From an uncultured delta proteobacterium (GTDB lineage Bacteria; Desulfobacterota; WTBG01; CAIYCZ01; CAIRTM01): 33,287 bases of DNA. The notes beneath the pieces were generated by a model. It saw only the letters and a program-made list of their open reading frames with translations. It ran no database searches and was not told the DNA's origin. The position numbers were made by a program, and so were the translations under genes. The stretch lies in contig CAIWCT010000249.1 in assembly GCA_903911225.1 (NCBI GenBank), positions 1-33,287 on the forward strand. The letters are read 5' to 3'. This document shows positions 31,726-33,287 of the stretch, piece by piece (the stretch's first letter is position 1; each line of letters opens with the position of its first letter).

Positions 31726-32793
31726 ATGAGTCCGACCATACAGAAACGATCTGAGAAAGCATGGGCCTCACCCGGAAAACTTGTTTATGTGGGTGAGCAA
31801 CAAAAAGAGGCCGTGGAAATTGCGGCATTTCACTATACCGAAACTGCATGCCATGAGACAGCTCTGAAAACCGCCGATGAGTGCCGTGCACTGCAGAGGG
31901 AGCCCGGCATCACGTGGATCAATATCGAAGGCCTGCACGACACTGTTTTGATGGAACAAATCGGAATTCAGTTCGGACTGCACCCTCTCATTATTGAAGA
32001 TATTCTGAACACCGACCAGCGGCCCAAGCTCGACGATATGGGCGACTATATCTCCGTTGTCTTGAAAATGCTTGATTATGATGAAGACAGCGGCGGCATC
32101 GTGACCGAGCAGGTCAGCCTGATACTTGGGGACAATTTCCTTATCTCCTTCCAGGAAGGGCGGCAGGGCGATCTGTTTGATCCCGTGCGGGAACGCATCC
32201 GCAGCGGCAAAGGAAAAATCAGAAAAATGGGGCCCGACTACCTGGCCTATGCCCTGATAGATGGCATAGTGGACAATTACTTTGCTATCACTGAAAAAAT
32301 AAGCGAAAAAATTGAAGAAATCGAAGAAAAGCTGCTGTCTGATCCGAGCAATGAAACCATTCATGCCATTCATCATCTCAAGCTTGCCATACTTCATCTA
32401 AAAAAATACATCTGGCCCATGCGGGAAATCATAAATGCCCTTGCCAAAGGCGAGTCTCCACTCATCATGGAGTCAACGCTCATATACCTGCGCGATGTCT
32501 ACGACCATATCATCCATGCTATCGATACGATTGAAACTACTCGTGATATGATATCGGGTATGCTCGATATCTATCTCTCATCCGTGAGCAACCGCATGAA
32601 CCAGGTGATGAAGGTGCTTACCGTGATAGCCACGATATTCATCCCTCTTACCTTTATCGCAGGCGTCTATGGCATGAACTTCAAGTATATGCCCGAGCTT
32701 GACTGGCCGTGGGGATATCCGATGGTGATGGGTTTCATGGCAGTGGCTGCCGGTGTGATGCTGCTTTTGTTCAAAAGAAAAAACTGGATGTAG
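31726..32793 (+). CDS. corA: CorA-family magnesium/cobalt transporter
   Basis: The 355-residue protein has the CorA layout: a large N-terminal cytosolic alpha/beta funnel domain (HPLIIEDILNTDQRPKLDDM near 86-105 is a strong family segment), a long helical stalk (about 190-300), and two membrane helices at the end. The selectivity motif YGMN is at 315-318, followed by the MPEL loop. The basic tail KRKNWM ends the protein. CorA forms pentamers that carry Mg2+ and also Co2+ and Ni2+. Length is normal for the family. GGGAG lies about 10 nt upstream of the ATG. It does not appear to be co-transcribed with the genes to the left. The gene after it starts 63 nt downstream. Confidence 0.93.
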   Translation: MSPTIQKRSEKAWASPGKLVYVGEQQKEAVEIAAFHYTETACHETALKTADECRALQREPGITWINIEGLHDTVLMEQIGIQFGLHPLIIEDILNTDQRPKLDDMGDYISVVLKMLDYDEDSGGIVTEQVSLILGDNFLISFQEGRQGDLFDPVRERIRSGKGKIRKMGPDYLAYALIDGIVDNYFAITEKISEKIEEIEEKLLSDPSNETIHAIHHLKLAILHLKKYIWPMREIINALAKGESPLIMESTLIYLRDVYDHIIHAIDTIETTRDMISGMLDIYLSSVSNRMNQVMKVLTVIATIFIPLTFIAGVYGMNFKYMPELDWPWGYPMVMGFMAVAAGVMLLLFKRKNWM

Positions 32794-32856
32794 CGGCATA
32801 GCTTGCACGAGGCAGTAAGGATTGATAAGAAATGGACATATAAAAAATGGGGTTTT

Positions 32857-33287
32857 ATGAATAAAAAGGGCCTAAAACTATCGATCCTCATCCTGTTTTT
32901 CATAGGGGCGATTGGTTCATTCATCGTCATCAAGACGCTCAATGCCGATACGTATATCGGTTCGCGTTTCAGCAGGGTGTGGAGCACGGTATGTTCAGAC
33001 CCGTATCTTGAGTACCCCCAAACAAAAGTTACGGTTCAAAGTTTTTGGAAGTGGGGTATTAATAAATTATTCCAGTCGGCAGTCAGGACGCTCAATGACC
33101 GAAGTGACCTGCTCCCATATTTCGACAAACTGGTCCACCCAACCGGCATATGTTTAAAGGGAACATGGAACATAACCGAGCAAAATCCATACACCGGATA
33201 TTTCCAAAAAGGAAGCATGGGACTCATCATCGGGCGAGCTTCTATAGCACTTTCATACGCCCCCAGGGGCAAATTCAGGGGATTCGG
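32857..33287 (+). CDS. N-terminal part of an exported or membrane-anchored protein, possibly catalase-superfamily-like (truncated)
   Basis: An ATG at 32857 opens a frame that runs off the right edge after 143 residues. The start MNKKGLKLSILILFFIGAIG is a signal peptide or anchor. The following region contains LVHPTGICLKGTWNITEQN, YTGYFQKGSMGLIIGRASIA and, at the edge, RGKFRGFG. The order HP-G-x-G-x-W, YTGYF, R-A-S and RGFG reminds me of catalase-related haem proteins with an early segment of this type, but this is from memory and uncertain. A weak ribosome-binding site precedes the ATG. It follows CorA on the same strand. Confidence 0.6.
   Translation, partial: MNKKGLKLSILILFFIGAIGSFIVIKTLNADTYIGSRFSRVWSTVCSDPYLEYPQTKVTVQSFWKWGINKLFQSAVRTLNDRSDLLPYFDKLVHPTGICLKGTWNITEQNPYTGYFQKGSMGLIIGRASIALSYAPRGKFRGF

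Noticed and set aside
31768-32397. 209-codon minus-strand open frame
   Set aside because: It is antisense to CorA, whose funnel and stalk features are unmistakable; the reverse frame has no recognisable motif.
1-33287. CRISPR arrays, transposases, integrases, tRNA or rRNA genes
   Set aside because: None was seen on reading both strands. The repeated similarity within the window comes from gene paralogues and short operator half-sites.

Overview
The window (33,287 bp, moderate GC) looks like a chromosomal segment from a Gram-negative, probably anaerobic or facultative bacterium with multihaem c-type cytochromes. Lipoproteins, a Tat component, lipid-A-type sugar transferases (GT39) and a seven-haem cytochrome suggest a Desulfobacterota-like host. 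That placement is inference; no rRNA or other taxonomic marker is present. I see no tRNA, rRNA, CRISPR array, transposase or prophage gene.

The dominant theme is modification of envelope glycolipids through undecaprenyl-phosphate (Und-P). There are five GT39/ArnT-like polytopic glycosyltransferases (300-1910, 3441-5147, 9323-11068, 17959-19569, 24519-26144). Two genes carry DPM1-like GT2 domains expected to make polyprenyl-P-sugars; in one (7460-9307) the domain is fused behind a PIG-L/LmbE deacetylase domain. Four proteins carry DedA/VTT domains (6834-7451, 20841-21623, 23697-24476 and the N-terminus of 27529-30069); DedA-superfamily members recycle Und-P across the membrane. Two are LtaS-like sulfatase-fold transferases (13510-15498, 15944-17941). 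A DegT aminotransferase (21813-22919) and a Gfo/Idh/MocA oxidoreductase (26233-27330) resemble the GnnB/WlbC and GnnA/WlbA pair that makes 3-amino sugars.

Layout: positions 1-1910 hold the end of an unknown gene, a terminator and GT39-A. A DUF900-like lipoprotein hydrolase follows, convergent with GT39-A. From about 15611 down to 3441 runs a long minus-strand series: small leader ORF, LtaS-like 1, response regulator, histidine kinase, GT39-C, PIG-L-GT2 fusion, DedA, metallophosphoesterase, GT39-B. Divergent from it, 15944-20742 reads LtaS-like 2, GT39-D, small lipoprotein, four-repeat membrane protein. Then come TVP38-1 and the tight unit DegT, GT2, TVP38-2, GT39-E (21813-26144). The minus-strand Gfo/Idh/MocA gene follows, then a TatA gene with an exceptional VTT-thioredoxin-heptahaem fusion, an anchored hypothetical protein, CorA, and a truncated gene at the right edge.

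The most useful non-coding signal is a set of 11-nt-periodic TTTAAY/CGTAAK half-sites. They lie upstream of the response regulator (13384-13411), the GT39-C operon (11208-11235) and LtaS-like 1 (15648-15675), each 8-10 nt before a plausible -10 element. This is the geometry expected of OmpR/PhoB-family operators. It suggests that the embedded two-component system controls its own operon, an LtaS-like transferase and the glycolipid operon. I propose a locally regulated envelope-remodelling island in which Und-P-sugar synthesis, periplasmic transfer and Und-P recycling are encoded together.
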